Positions 43,149 to 51,100 of a DNA stretch of 64,000 bases are shown here, piece by piece. The translations under genes and the position numbers were made by a program. This DNA comes from Mesorhizobium sp. (lineage in GTDB: Bacteria > Pseudomonadota > Alphaproteobacteria > Rhizobiales > Rhizobiaceae), in assembly GCA_004020875.1 (NCBI GenBank), contig SAPZ01000001.1:248001-312000 (forward strand), written 5' to 3'. How positions within the stretch are numbered: position 1 is the stretch's first letter; each line of letters opens with the position of its first letter. Below the pieces are notes generated by a model that ran no database searches, was not told the DNA's origin, and worked only from the letters and a program-made list of their open reading frames with translations.

Positions 43149-43164
43149 TTGGCCCGACGGCCAA
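43149..43164 (-). terminator. possible terminator after the DUF3445 gene
   Basis: TTGGCC/GGCCAA with a 4-nt loop, extended by GC-rich flanks. On the minus strand, GGTTTT follows a few bases on. It is 75 bp past the stop at 43239 and also lies in the hss leader, so attenuation is an alternative. Confidence 0.4.
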
Positions 43165-43238
43165 GCGCTACACCACAGATCATTGTCATAAACCAGCGAA
43201 AAGCGCCAACCGCCGGCCCAGCCGTTCTGGGCGTGTGG

Positions 43239-44174
43239 TTAAGCCGATCCGGCCATGCGGCCGAGGAATGCAACCAGCCGGTCGCGGTCGGCGGTCAGGC
43301 CCTTGTAGTCGAGCTGTTGCTGGTCGAGGGCCAGGAGTTGCTCCGCGAAGGAGGCCGCCAGTGTTGCCCGGTCCGGATGGCGGGCGAGCACCTTAAGCGG
43401 GTCGAGATGGATGCGGATGGTGAAGAGGATGTCGCGCGAGGCGGGGAGCTTGCGCAACGTCTGGCGTTCGACGCGGATAAAGGCATAGGCGTTGACGTCG
43501 CCGTCCGGAAAGCGGCTCGGGCGGTTCGTGGCGCGGTCGATGCGCTCGACATTGGAAAGCGGATGATAGAGCGCATCATTGGCCTGGATCGACCAGTTGA
43601 AGCGCTCGACCGCCTGGCCTTGCAGCCCGTCGAACATGCGGTTGATGAGCTCGGCCGGCCGCGTGCCAGGTCCGAATCCAGGCACGGGTTCGTGGATCTC
43701 CTGCAGCGGCTTGCCGAATTTTTCCTGCAGCGACCAGGATGAAGGAAAGCACAGCGAGCCGGCGGCGAGCCGCCAGCCGCGCTCGTCGCGGCGCATCAGG
43801 ATCAGGTCCTCTTGAACAAGCAGCGAGGCCTTTGCCAGCGGCGCCTCGCGTAAGACAGGAGGCAGTCTGTCGGCTGTCCCCTCGAACCCGACCGGCTCGA
43901 CATCGGCTCCGTTGCGGCGGTGCGTGGCGGGATGCGCGGCTTCGAGATGCGCAACGAGCAGGTCGAGCACTTCGCGCTGAGCCTCACGGGTGCCGGCTTC
44001 CTCGACAAAGACCTTTTCCGGGATTTCCGCGTAGAGCCGCTGCTTTTCGACCAGATGGGGCAGCAGGAACTCGTCGACCTCGATCCAGCGGTCGAAATCG
44101 AGCGGCTTCAACCCAATGGTGAACAGCCTCGAGGACCCGTCATAGGGCGTATGGGTCGGGTGGCGGACAGTCAT
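43239..44174 (-). CDS. DUF3445 family protein (haem-dependent oxidative N-demethylase-like)
   Basis: 311 aa. It matches the DUF3445 family, whose studied member is the haem-containing subunit of an oxidative N-demethylase. Recognisable parts are GLKPLDFDRWIEVD near residue 21, VQEDLILMRRDE near residue 120 and SLCFPSSWSLQEKFGKPL near residue 138. The last carries a conserved Cys-x-Pro type segment. A haem ligand cannot be named with certainty. It is flanked by hss and pabC. A role in methylated-amine metabolism is only a family-based guess. Confidence 0.8.
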   Translation of the reverse strand: MTVRHPTHTPYDGSSRLFTIGLKPLDFDRWIEVDEFLLPHLVEKQRLYAEIPEKVFVEEAGTREAQREVLDLLVAHLEAAHPATHRRNGADVEPVGFEGTADRLPPVLREAPLAKASLLVQEDLILMRRDERGWRLAAGSLCFPSSWSLQEKFGKPLQEIHEPVPGFGPGTRPAELINRMFDGLQGQAVERFNWSIQANDALYHPLSNVERIDRATNRPSRFPDGDVNAYAFIRVERQTLRKLPASRDILFTIRIHLDPLKVLARHPDRATLAASFAEQLLALDQQQLDYKGLTADRDRLVAFLGRMAGSA

Positions 44175-44212
44175 GCCTGTTGGGTTGTTATCCAGTTTTG
44201 CCTCCAGCCCGG

Positions 44213-44875
44213 TCAGCCAAGCCGCGCCGGGATCAGCCCGCGCAGCGAGTTGCCGACGAAGATCGCCTTCGCCGCCTTCAGATCGTCGAAGCTGTAGATC
44301 GCTTCCACGGCGTGGCCTTCGTCCAGAAGCGCGCCGCGCAATATTCCAGGCAAAAGGCCGCAGTCGAGGCGGGGCGTGGCGAGCGGGCCGTTGCCGAAAT
44401 CGGCGAAGAGATTGGTGATCGTGCCCTCGCAGATCTCTCCGCGCTCGTTGGCTAAAAGCACTTCGTCGGCGCGCGTGGCGAGATATTCCGCGCGGGCATG
44501 CGTGTAGACCTGACGCAGGCTGGTCTTGTGACGCAGCAGCGTGTTGGCTGAATCGAGACGGATCCGCGCCAGCTCCAGCCGCCAGACCTTGTCGGCGGGC
44601 AGCGGTTCATAGGCTTGAGCGGCGGCAGTCGCCTCGCCGTTGCGCTGCAAGGCAAGGCGCACGCGCAACGCGGTTCCATGCCCGCTGACGGTGTTCGAAA
44701 GCACTTCGCCGAGCCGTTCGGGATCGCAGGCGAAGCCGAGCTCGGCAGCGGACGCATAAAGCCTCGCCAGGTGGCGCTCGAAGCGCAGGAAGCCGGAACC
44801 AGGCTCCCAGCGCATGGTCTCGATCAGCTCGAAGCCGGCACCGTTCCCGTCGCGAAGCGCGCTTTCAACAGACAC
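44213..44875 (-). CDS. pabC: aminotransferase class IV, probable 4-amino-4-deoxychorismate lyase
   Basis: Releases pyruvate from aminodeoxychorismate to give 4-aminobenzoate for folate. 220 aa from a GTG at 44875, which overlaps the end of pabB by 52 bp; AGGAGG lies 11-16 bases upstream inside pabB. The frame extends to 45025 without homology. The PLP lysine is in LRHKTSLRQVY near residue 118. The conserved NERGEICEGTITNLFA segment near residue 146 and the LLPGILRG motif near residue 176 are typical of the fold. Adjacency to pabB supports PabC over a branched-chain aminotransferase. Confidence 0.87.
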   Translation of the reverse strand: MSVESALRDGNGAGFELIETMRWEPGSGFLRFERHLARLYASAAELGFACDPERLGEVLSNTVSGHGTALRVRLALQRNGEATAAAQAYEPLPADKVWRLELARIRLDSANTLLRHKTSLRQVYTHARAEYLATRADEVLLANERGEICEGTITNLFADFGNGPLATPRLDCGLLPGILRGALLDEGHAVEAIYSFDDLKAAKAIFVGNSLRGLIPARLG

Positions 44876-45969
44876 TCCCGATACTCCTCCTCGGCGGTGG
44901 AATCGAAGACGACGCCGCCGCCGACATTGTAGACGGCCTCGCCGTCGGCAAAGAGCGAGATGGTGCGGATCGCCACCGAAAAACGCATCCTGCCGCCGGG
45001 CGCGATCCAGCCGATAGCCCCGCAATAGACGTCACGCGGCGTGTCTTCCAGCTGGTGCAGGATTTCCATGGCGCGGATTTTCGGTGCGCCGGTGATCGAG
45101 CCGCAGGGGAAGAGAGCGGCGAAGACCTGGCGGATGCCGATATCGGGCAGCAGCTTCGCCCGCACGCGGCTCACCATCTGGTGCACCGTCGGGTAGGTCT
45201 CGATGCGGAACAATTCCGGCACGTCGAGCGTGCCGACCTCGCTGATCAGCGAGATGTCGTTGCGCAAAAGGTCGACGATCATCCGGTTCTCGGCCTGGTT
45301 CTTCTCGTCGTTGCGCAGGAAGGCCTTCAGCCGCTCGTCCTCGGCCTTGGTCGCGCCGCGCGGAGCCGTGCCCTTCATCGGGTGCGTCTCGATCATGCCG
45401 TTGGCGTCGATCTCGAAAAACAGTTCGGGCGAGCGCGACAGAACGACCGGATCGCCAAGCGAGATCAGCGCGCCATATTTGACCGGCTGGCGCTCGGTCA
45501 GCGCGTCGAAGGCGGCAAGCGGATCGCCGGACCATTGCGCATGGACCGGGAAGGTAAGGTTGCCCTGGTAACAGTCACCCTTGCGGATGTGATTGTGAAG
45601 GCGCGCGAAACGGCAGGCATAGTCCTCTGCGGACCATGTTGCCCTCGCATCGAAGATCGGGCCGTTGCTGGCGGACCCGGTCTTTTGCGGCACGGCCTGT
45701 TCGACGGGCGCATCGAAGACGCCGAGACAGATCAGCGGCGCGCGCCGGCCTTCGGGCAGCAGCGGCACCAGTTTCGGCTCGAGCAGGTAGCCGGCCTCGT
45801 AGGAGAAATAGCCCGCCAGCCATTTGCCGGCGTCGGAAGCAGCCTGGGCTCGCTCGAGCGCCGGTACGAACTCCTCCCCAGTGCGCGCGAGAATGATCTC
45901 GTGCTGCCGCTCGAACACCAGCTGACGCGCGCTCTCGTCATTGCGGAATATGGCTGCGGGCAGGGGCAT
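44824..45969 (-). CDS. pabB: aminodeoxychorismate synthase component I
   Basis: Aminates chorismate for 4-aminobenzoate synthesis; 381 aa, a short chorismate-binding type without the N-terminal extension of TrpE. The nucleophile lysine of PabB-type enzymes is in HPMKGTAPRG near residue 196 (TrpE has Ala there). Other motifs are NRMIVDLLRNDIS near residue 222 and CGSITGAPKIRAMEIL near residue 275. Its 3' end contains the GTG start and ribosome site of pabC. Confidence 0.93.
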   Translation of the reverse strand: MPLPAAIFRNDESARQLVFERQHEIILARTGEEFVPALERAQAASDAGKWLAGYFSYEAGYLLEPKLVPLLPEGRRAPLICLGVFDAPVEQAVPQKTGSASNGPIFDARATWSAEDYACRFARLHNHIRKGDCYQGNLTFPVHAQWSGDPLAAFDALTERQPVKYGALISLGDPVVLSRSPELFFEIDANGMIETHPMKGTAPRGATKAEDERLKAFLRNDEKNQAENRMIVDLLRNDISLISEVGTLDVPELFRIETYPTVHQMVSRVRAKLLPDIGIRQVFAALFPCGSITGAPKIRAMEILHQLEDTPRDVYCGAIGWIAPGGRMRFSVAIRTISLFADGEAVYNVGGGVVFDSTAEEEYRECLLKARFATGTVPASS

Positions 45970-46069
45970 GAGCCTCGGAAGCGGACAATTCAGTCGATCG
46001 CTCTATATGGGGGGCCGGCGAGGCGCAATCGAGAGAGCGGCGTCGGGCGGCGCAAAGGCGGCTGGCCCA

Positions 46070-46099
46070 AAACAAAGACGGCGCCGTGTCGGCGCCGCC
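46070..46099 (-). terminator. rho-independent terminator
   Basis: GGCGCCG/CGGCGCC stem with a 3-nt loop (46080-46096), followed on the minus strand by TCTTTGTTTT. It is 23 bp past the stop of the gene at 46120. Confidence 0.75.
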
Positions 46100-46119
46100 T
46101 TGTACCACCAGACGGATAT

Positions 46120-46827
46120 TCAGGTGTTGCTTGCGGTTCCAGCCGTCGGAAACTGCCTGGCGAACTCGGCCTCGTCGCCGGCGGCCAGCAATTTCGCCTG
46201 CTCGATCCATTTCTCGCGCGCGATGCGGCCGTCAAAATTGAGCACCTCCTCGATGCGTTTGACGTCAGCGTCGGTCCAGGCGGCGATCTGGGCGTAGGTG
46301 GTGACGCCCTGGCCCTTGAGCAGCTTTTCGTTGACCGGGCCGATGCCGATGAGGCGACGCAGACTGTCGGCTTTGCCGCGCGCGGCTTTCGGCGCGGCAG
46401 CTTTCTTGGCGGGAGCCGCCTTCTTCGGCGCGGCTGGCTTCGCCGCGGGCTTCGCTGCCGCAGTTTTCGTGGCCGCCGGCTTCTTCGCTGCGGCGGGCTT
46501 CGCGGGAGCGACCTTCGCCGCTGCTGAGGTCGCGCTCGCCGGGGTCGACATCAGCGCCGCTGGCGCCGGCGTGGCGGCCTTGTCGGCGCCGGCCTTGGCG
46601 GCAGGCGCGTTACGCAGCCGGCTTTCAAGATCGGCACGGGCACGGCCGCAGGCATCGAGCTCGCCCTTCAGCCGATCGCTGTCGGCGCGCAGCGTGTCGC
46701 GTTCGCTTCGCGTGCGGTCGAGATCGCCACGCAGACTGTCGAGTTCGCCGCGCAGGCGGCCCCAGATGAACCAGCCAACCAGGATACCCACAACGAACGC
46801 CAGGAGCATGTAGAAGAAAGTGCTCAT
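46120..46827 (-). CDS. membrane-anchored Lys/Ala-rich protein with C-terminal helix-hairpin-helix-like domain
   Basis: 235 aa from the ATG giving MSTFFYMLLAFVVG. Order of parts: one transmembrane helix (residues 4-23), a charged coiled coil (about 25-72), a histone-H1-like Ala/Lys/Pro-rich stretch with many AAK and KPA repeats (about 95-158), and a C-terminal helical domain. The latter starts LRRLIGIGPVNEKLL near residue 163 and resembles the HhH-like domain found at the end of some alphaproteobacterial NuoE proteins. The basic region could bind DNA, RNA or acidic polymers at the membrane. Function unknown. Confidence 0.75.
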   Translation of the reverse strand: MSTFFYMLLAFVVGILVGWFIWGRLRGELDSLRGDLDRTRSERDTLRADSDRLKGELDACGRARADLESRLRNAPAAKAGADKAATPAPAALMSTPASATSAAAKVAPAKPAAAKKPAATKTAAAKPAAKPAAPKKAAPAKKAAAPKAARGKADSLRRLIGIGPVNEKLLKGQGVTTYAQIAAWTDADVKRIEEVLNFDGRIAREKWIEQAKLLAAGDEAEFARQFPTAGTASNT

Positions 46828-47177
46828 TTTCCTCTCCAGTCCGATCCGTCGGCAGCGGCTGGCAGGACGCGCTTCCGCCAAGGATCGTCAAAGGTTCCGT
46901 GTTCGGTGGAACCGCCGGCTTCAATCGAGCCATCGGCGTTCGGTCTTGTCCGGACCGACGGCCATCATCGCATTCGCCGTAGCGGAGCGGCAGGCATCTC
47001 TGGCCTGCGCAATGCGTCCGGCTGAGCTTGGGGTCGGACGCTATCATATGGCTTGTCGAAAGCCAGTTGAAAATGCGCCGGAGAGTTATTGAAGAACAGC
47101 TATTTAGGGCAAGAATAGAGTCTGGCTAATATGCGCCTTGGCTAAACTATAGCCGCGGATGCACTCTTCGTTGCTGA
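46828..47177. other. non-coding region with several hairpins
   Basis: 350 bp without a credible gene. Inverted repeats: GGTTCC/GGAACC (46893-46913), TCGGTC/GACCGA around 46934-46953 and GCAGGC/GCCTGC (46989-47008). None has a T-run, so no terminator or defined RNA gene can be claimed. Confidence 0.4.
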
Positions 47178-49016
47178 TCACTTGTCCAGCGCTTCCAATT
47201 CGTCGATCAGCGAACCGATCACGCCAAGGCCGATCTGCCAGAAAGCGGGATCGGTGGCGTCGAGGCCGAAGGGCGCCAGTAGCTCGGAGTGATGCTTGGT
47301 GCCGCCGGCGCGCAGCATTTCGAAATACTTCTCCTGAAACCCACGCTCGGCATTCTGGTAAACGGCGTAAAGCGAGTTCACCAGACAGTCGCCGAAGGCA
47401 TAGGCATAGACATAGAAGGGCGAATGGATGAAGTGCGGGATATAGGTCCAGAAGACCTCGTAGCCGTCGCGCAGCTTGATCGCCGGTCCCAGGCTTTCGG
47501 CCTGCACCTCGAGCCAGAACTCGCCAAGCCTGTCCGACGTCAGCTCGCCGTTCTTGCGCTCGGTATGCACCTTGCGTTCGAACTCATAGAAGGCGATCTG
47601 GCGCACGACCGTGTTGATCATGTCCTCGACCTTCTGAGCGAGCATGGCCTTGCGCTCGCGTCTGTCGCTGGTCTGCTCGAGCAGGGAGCGGAAGGTCAGC
47701 ATCTCGCCGAAGACGGAGGCGGTCTCGGCCAGCGTCAGCGGCGTCGAGGCCATCAGCGCGCCCTGGCTGGCGGCCAGCACTTGATGCACGCCATGACCGA
47801 GCTCATGCGCCAGGGTCATCACGTCGCGCGGCTTCCCCATGTAGTTGAGCAGCACGTAAGGATGCGCCGACGGCACTGTCGGGTGGGCGAAGGCGCCGGG
47901 CGACTTGCCCGGCCGCACTGGCGCGTCGATCCATCTGCGATCGAAAAAGCCGCGCGCGATCTCGGCCATGTCGGGCGAGAAGCGCTGGTAGGCGGAAAGC
48001 ACCGTGTCCCTGGCGTCGTCCCAACGGATCACCGCCTTCGGCGTCTCCGGCAGCGGCGCGTTGCGGTCCCAATGGTTCATCACTTCCATGCCAAGCCAGC
48101 GCGCCTTCATCGCGTAATAGCGGTGCGACAGCCGCGGATACGCCTCGCGCACGGCCGCGGCCAGCGCGTCGACGACGTCGCGCTCGACCCGGTTGGCGAG
48201 GTGGCGCGAGTCGGCGATATCCTGGAAGCCGCGCCAGCGGTCGGAGATTTCCTTGTCCTTGGCCAAGGTGTTGGTGATGAGCGTGAAGGTGCGCAGGTTC
48301 TTGCGGAAGGTGGTGGCGAGCGCCTCGGAGGCGCGGCGGCGAACTTCGCCATTGGCATCCTGCAACCGATTGAGCGCAGGCTCAAGCGTCAGCTCCTCGC
48401 CGTCGACGTCGAAGCGCAGGTCGGTCATCGTCTCGTCGAACAGACGGTTCCAGGCGCCGCGCCCGGTGACCGACTTTTCGTGGAACAATTGCTCGACGCG
48501 ATCCTCGAGCTGGTAGGGTTTGTCCTTCCTGAGGTCGAGCACCCAGGGCCGGTAGTGGCCGAAGGCCTTGTCGGCGGCCAAAGCGCTCTCGATCGCCGCA
48601 TCATCGATCAGGTTGAGCTCAAGCGCAAAGAACAGAAGATGGGCGCTCGCGTCCGTCATCTTTTCCTGGACGTCGCCATAGAGCTTGGCGCGCTGCGGGT
48701 CGGCTGTGTTGCCGGCATAGACGAGGCCGGCATAGGAGACGATGCGGCCGATCAGCTCCTCAAGCGCCTCATAGGCTTTCAGCGCCTCGCCCAGCCGGCC
48801 GGCGCCACCGCGCCCGGCTTCCGCAGCCAGCGTGCCTTTCCAGCGGGTTTCGAACGCGATGGCGTCGCTGGCCGCTTTGGCGATATCGCGCTTCAACTCG
48901 GGCGCTTCCATGCCGGTATAGAGATCGGCGAGATTCCACTCCGGCAGATCGCCAAGCTCCGTCGCGCCCTGGCCAGATGCCGGCGCCGCAAGCCGCCGAC
49001 CAAACATCATGCGCAT
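47178..49016 (-). CDS. pepF: oligoendopeptidase F (M3 metallopeptidase)
   Basis: Cytoplasmic zinc peptidase degrading short peptides; 612 aa from ATG 49016, which has AAGAAGG 9-15 bases upstream (other ATGs follow within three codons). The zinc motif HELGHGVH is near residue 400, with the third ligand Glu in LAETASVFGEML about 25 residues later, as usual for M3B peptidases. N-terminal PepF segment LPEWNLADLYTGMEAPEL near residue 24. It is divergent from the sigma-54 regulator. Confidence 0.94.
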   Translation of the reverse strand: MRMMFGRRLAAPASGQGATELGDLPEWNLADLYTGMEAPELKRDIAKAASDAIAFETRWKGTLAAEAGRGGAGRLGEALKAYEALEELIGRIVSYAGLVYAGNTADPQRAKLYGDVQEKMTDASAHLLFFALELNLIDDAAIESALAADKAFGHYRPWVLDLRKDKPYQLEDRVEQLFHEKSVTGRGAWNRLFDETMTDLRFDVDGEELTLEPALNRLQDANGEVRRRASEALATTFRKNLRTFTLITNTLAKDKEISDRWRGFQDIADSRHLANRVERDVVDALAAAVREAYPRLSHRYYAMKARWLGMEVMNHWDRNAPLPETPKAVIRWDDARDTVLSAYQRFSPDMAEIARGFFDRRWIDAPVRPGKSPGAFAHPTVPSAHPYVLLNYMGKPRDVMTLAHELGHGVHQVLAASQGALMASTPLTLAETASVFGEMLTFRSLLEQTSDRRERKAMLAQKVEDMINTVVRQIAFYEFERKVHTERKNGELTSDRLGEFWLEVQAESLGPAIKLRDGYEVFWTYIPHFIHSPFYVYAYAFGDCLVNSLYAVYQNAERGFQEKYFEMLRAGGTKHHSELLAPFGLDATDPAFWQIGLGVIGSLIDELEALDK

Positions 49017-49175
49017 CAACAACACCTTCTTTGAATCAGACGGGCCAGAATCAAGGGGAAAGCAAAGCCGGTCAAATCCTAAGGAATTCGTTCACCGGGT
49101 TTTTTGAAACCTTATTTAGAACCCTGTGCCAAGATGATCCATGGGGATTTTCTCGGGCGGAAAACTCAAACAGTC

Positions 49176-50723
49176 ATGACAGGTTCCATACTCATAGTCG
49201 ATGACGATCCGGTGCAGCGCAGGCTTGTCGAGGCGGCGCTGACCAAGTTCGGGCACACCGCGATCGTCACCGATAGCGGCGAGGCCGGCCTCGACGTGCT
49301 CGACGGGCCGAACGCGCGCGAGGTCTCGGTCGTCATTCTCGACCTTGTCATGCCTGGCCTCGGCGGCATCGGTGTGCTGAAGGCGATGCGCGAGCGCGGC
49401 ATCAACATTCCCGTCATCGTGCAGACGGCCCAGGGCGGCATCGAGACGGTCGTTTCGGCGATGCGGCACGGCGCCTTCGACTTCGTCGTCAAGCCGGCGT
49501 CGCCCGACAGGCTGCAGACCGCCATCTCCAACGCGCTCAAGGTCGAGGCCGTCGAGGATGAGATGAAGCGCGCGTCGCGGCGGCGCGGCGGCGGCCATCT
49601 CACCTTCAAGGACATGATCACGCGCAGCCCGGCAATGGACCGGGTGATCCGCCTTGGACAGAAGGCGGCGGCCTCCAACATCCCGATCTTGATCGAGGGC
49701 GAGTCTGGCGTCGGCAAGGAACTGGTGGCGCGTGCCATCCAGGGCAGCGGCGATCGCCGTTCGAAGCCCTTTGTCACCGTCAATTGCGGCGCAATCCCGG
49801 ATAATCTCGTCGAATCGATCCTGTTCGGCCACGAGAAGGGGTCCTTCACGGGCGCCACCGAGAAGCATACGGGCAAATTCGTCGAGGCGAATTCCGGCAC
49901 GCTGTTCCTCGACGAAATCGGCGATCTGCCGCTCGACGTTCAGGTCAAGCTGCTGCGTGCCGTGCAGGAGGGCGAGGTCGATCCTGTCGGCGGCCGTTCG
50001 ACCGTCAAGGTCGATATCCGCCTGATCTCGGCTACGCACCGCAACCTTCTGCAGCAGGTCAAGGACGGCAAGTTCCGCGAAGACCTGTTCTATCGACTGA
50101 ACGTCTATCCGATCTTCGTGCCGCCGCTGCGCGACCGCCGCGACGACATCCCCTATCTCGTCCGGCATTTCATGGAAAAGGTCGCTCCGGCCGATCCGCG
50201 TCGCCGCCTTGCCGGCATATCGGCGCCAGCGCTTGCGATGCTGCAGGCCTACGACTGGCCGGGCAACATTCGCCAACTGGAAAATGCGGTCTTCCGCGCG
50301 TCGGTGGTTGCCGAGGGGGACGTGCTGACCGAGGAGGAGTTCCCGCAGATCCGGGCGCAGGTGGAAGGCACGGTCAATCTCGGAGCGGAACCGGCGTCCG
50401 CCACAACCGAAACGGTTGCGGAAGGGGCTGTGCAAGCGGATGAGACGGTTGGCGAGACAACAGGATCTGCCTTGTCGGACGGCGAAACCCCGTCCAGGCC
50501 GCAGCCCCGGTTCGGAACGCTTCGGGCGCTGGACGAGCGGGGCAATGTGCGGGCGCTGGCCGACGTCGAACTCGAAATGATCAAGCTCGCGATCGACCAC
50601 TACAATGGCCAGATGAGCGAAGTCGCGCGCCGGTTGGGTATCGGCCGATCGACTCTCTACCGCAAGTTGAAAGAATATGGCATTGATCCCGAAGCTGGTC
50701 GCGTCGACCGGCTTGCCTCCTGA
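49176..50723 (+). CDS. sigma-54-dependent response regulator (NtrC family)
   Basis: Activates RpoN promoters when phosphorylated; 515 aa. The start is the ATG giving MTGSILIVDDDPVQRR; a longer frame from 49104 lacks support. The receiver spans residues 4-120 with phosphoacceptor Asp in VVILDLVMPG near residue 54. The AAA+ domain follows: Walker A GESGVGKE near residue 178, sigma-54 contact loop GSFTGA near 226 (the common form is GAFTGA), Walker B GTLFLDEIGDLP near 246 and R-finger region. An acidic/Thr-rich linker (about 405-450) leads to a Fis-type HTH ending GRSTLYRKLKEYGID. No histidine kinase is nearby, so it is an orphan. Confidence 0.94.
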   Translation: MTGSILIVDDDPVQRRLVEAALTKFGHTAIVTDSGEAGLDVLDGPNAREVSVVILDLVMPGLGGIGVLKAMRERGINIPVIVQTAQGGIETVVSAMRHGAFDFVVKPASPDRLQTAISNALKVEAVEDEMKRASRRRGGGHLTFKDMITRSPAMDRVIRLGQKAAASNIPILIEGESGVGKELVARAIQGSGDRRSKPFVTVNCGAIPDNLVESILFGHEKGSFTGATEKHTGKFVEANSGTLFLDEIGDLPLDVQVKLLRAVQEGEVDPVGGRSTVKVDIRLISATHRNLLQQVKDGKFREDLFYRLNVYPIFVPPLRDRRDDIPYLVRHFMEKVAPADPRRRLAGISAPALAMLQAYDWPGNIRQLENAVFRASVVAEGDVLTEEEFPQIRAQVEGTVNLGAEPASATTETVAEGAVQADETVGETTGSALSDGETPSRPQPRFGTLRALDERGNVRALADVELEMIKLAIDHYNGQMSEVARRLGIGRSTLYRKLKEYGIDPEAGRVDRLAS

Positions 50724-51100
50724 CAGGCAAGCCTCGAACCAGCTCGCCCGCCTAAAATCCGAGTCAAATTGTCGCTTTTGACGTGAAAACGCAGGGTTTT
50801 CAGCGGCTAAGGTTGCTGAGGATCACGCATTAACGCTAACGGTAACAGATCGTGTTCTGACCGGGGCCGGATTCTTGATCTAAACCAGCGGTTTACCACG
50901 AAATGCTTGCATCATTTTTGACGGGATATCGCCACGGTGTTACCGCATTTCGGCTTCAATAAACGATGATTAACCATTAGGATCGATATTCGGATGTGAA
51001 AACCATGCATCCGTTTGGTCAAATCCGGGGACAAACGGCAGCCTGAAAGCCATTTGATTTGAACAAAATCGAACGACACACAAACGGGCGGCATTTTCAC
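50724..51100. other. non-coding region between the sigma-54 regulator and the DUF882 gene
   Basis: 377 bp with no credible gene. A 7-bp hairpin TGAAAAC/GTTTTCA (50784-50802) may end the regulator transcript but lacks a T-run. TTAACCAT at 50970-50977 matches a CtrA short motif. I see no -24/-12 sigma-54 promoter in front of the DUF882 gene. Confidence 0.5.

Noticed and set aside
41352..43742. A 796-codon plus-strand frame across the homospermidine synthase region
   Set aside because: It covers the opposite strand of hss and the end of the DUF3445 gene and shows no domain; composition is typical of GC-rich antisense frames.
47289..49034. A 581-codon plus-strand frame opposite oligoendopeptidase F
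   Set aside because: PepF on the minus strand has the HELGH zinc motif and full family length; the plus frame is its shadow.
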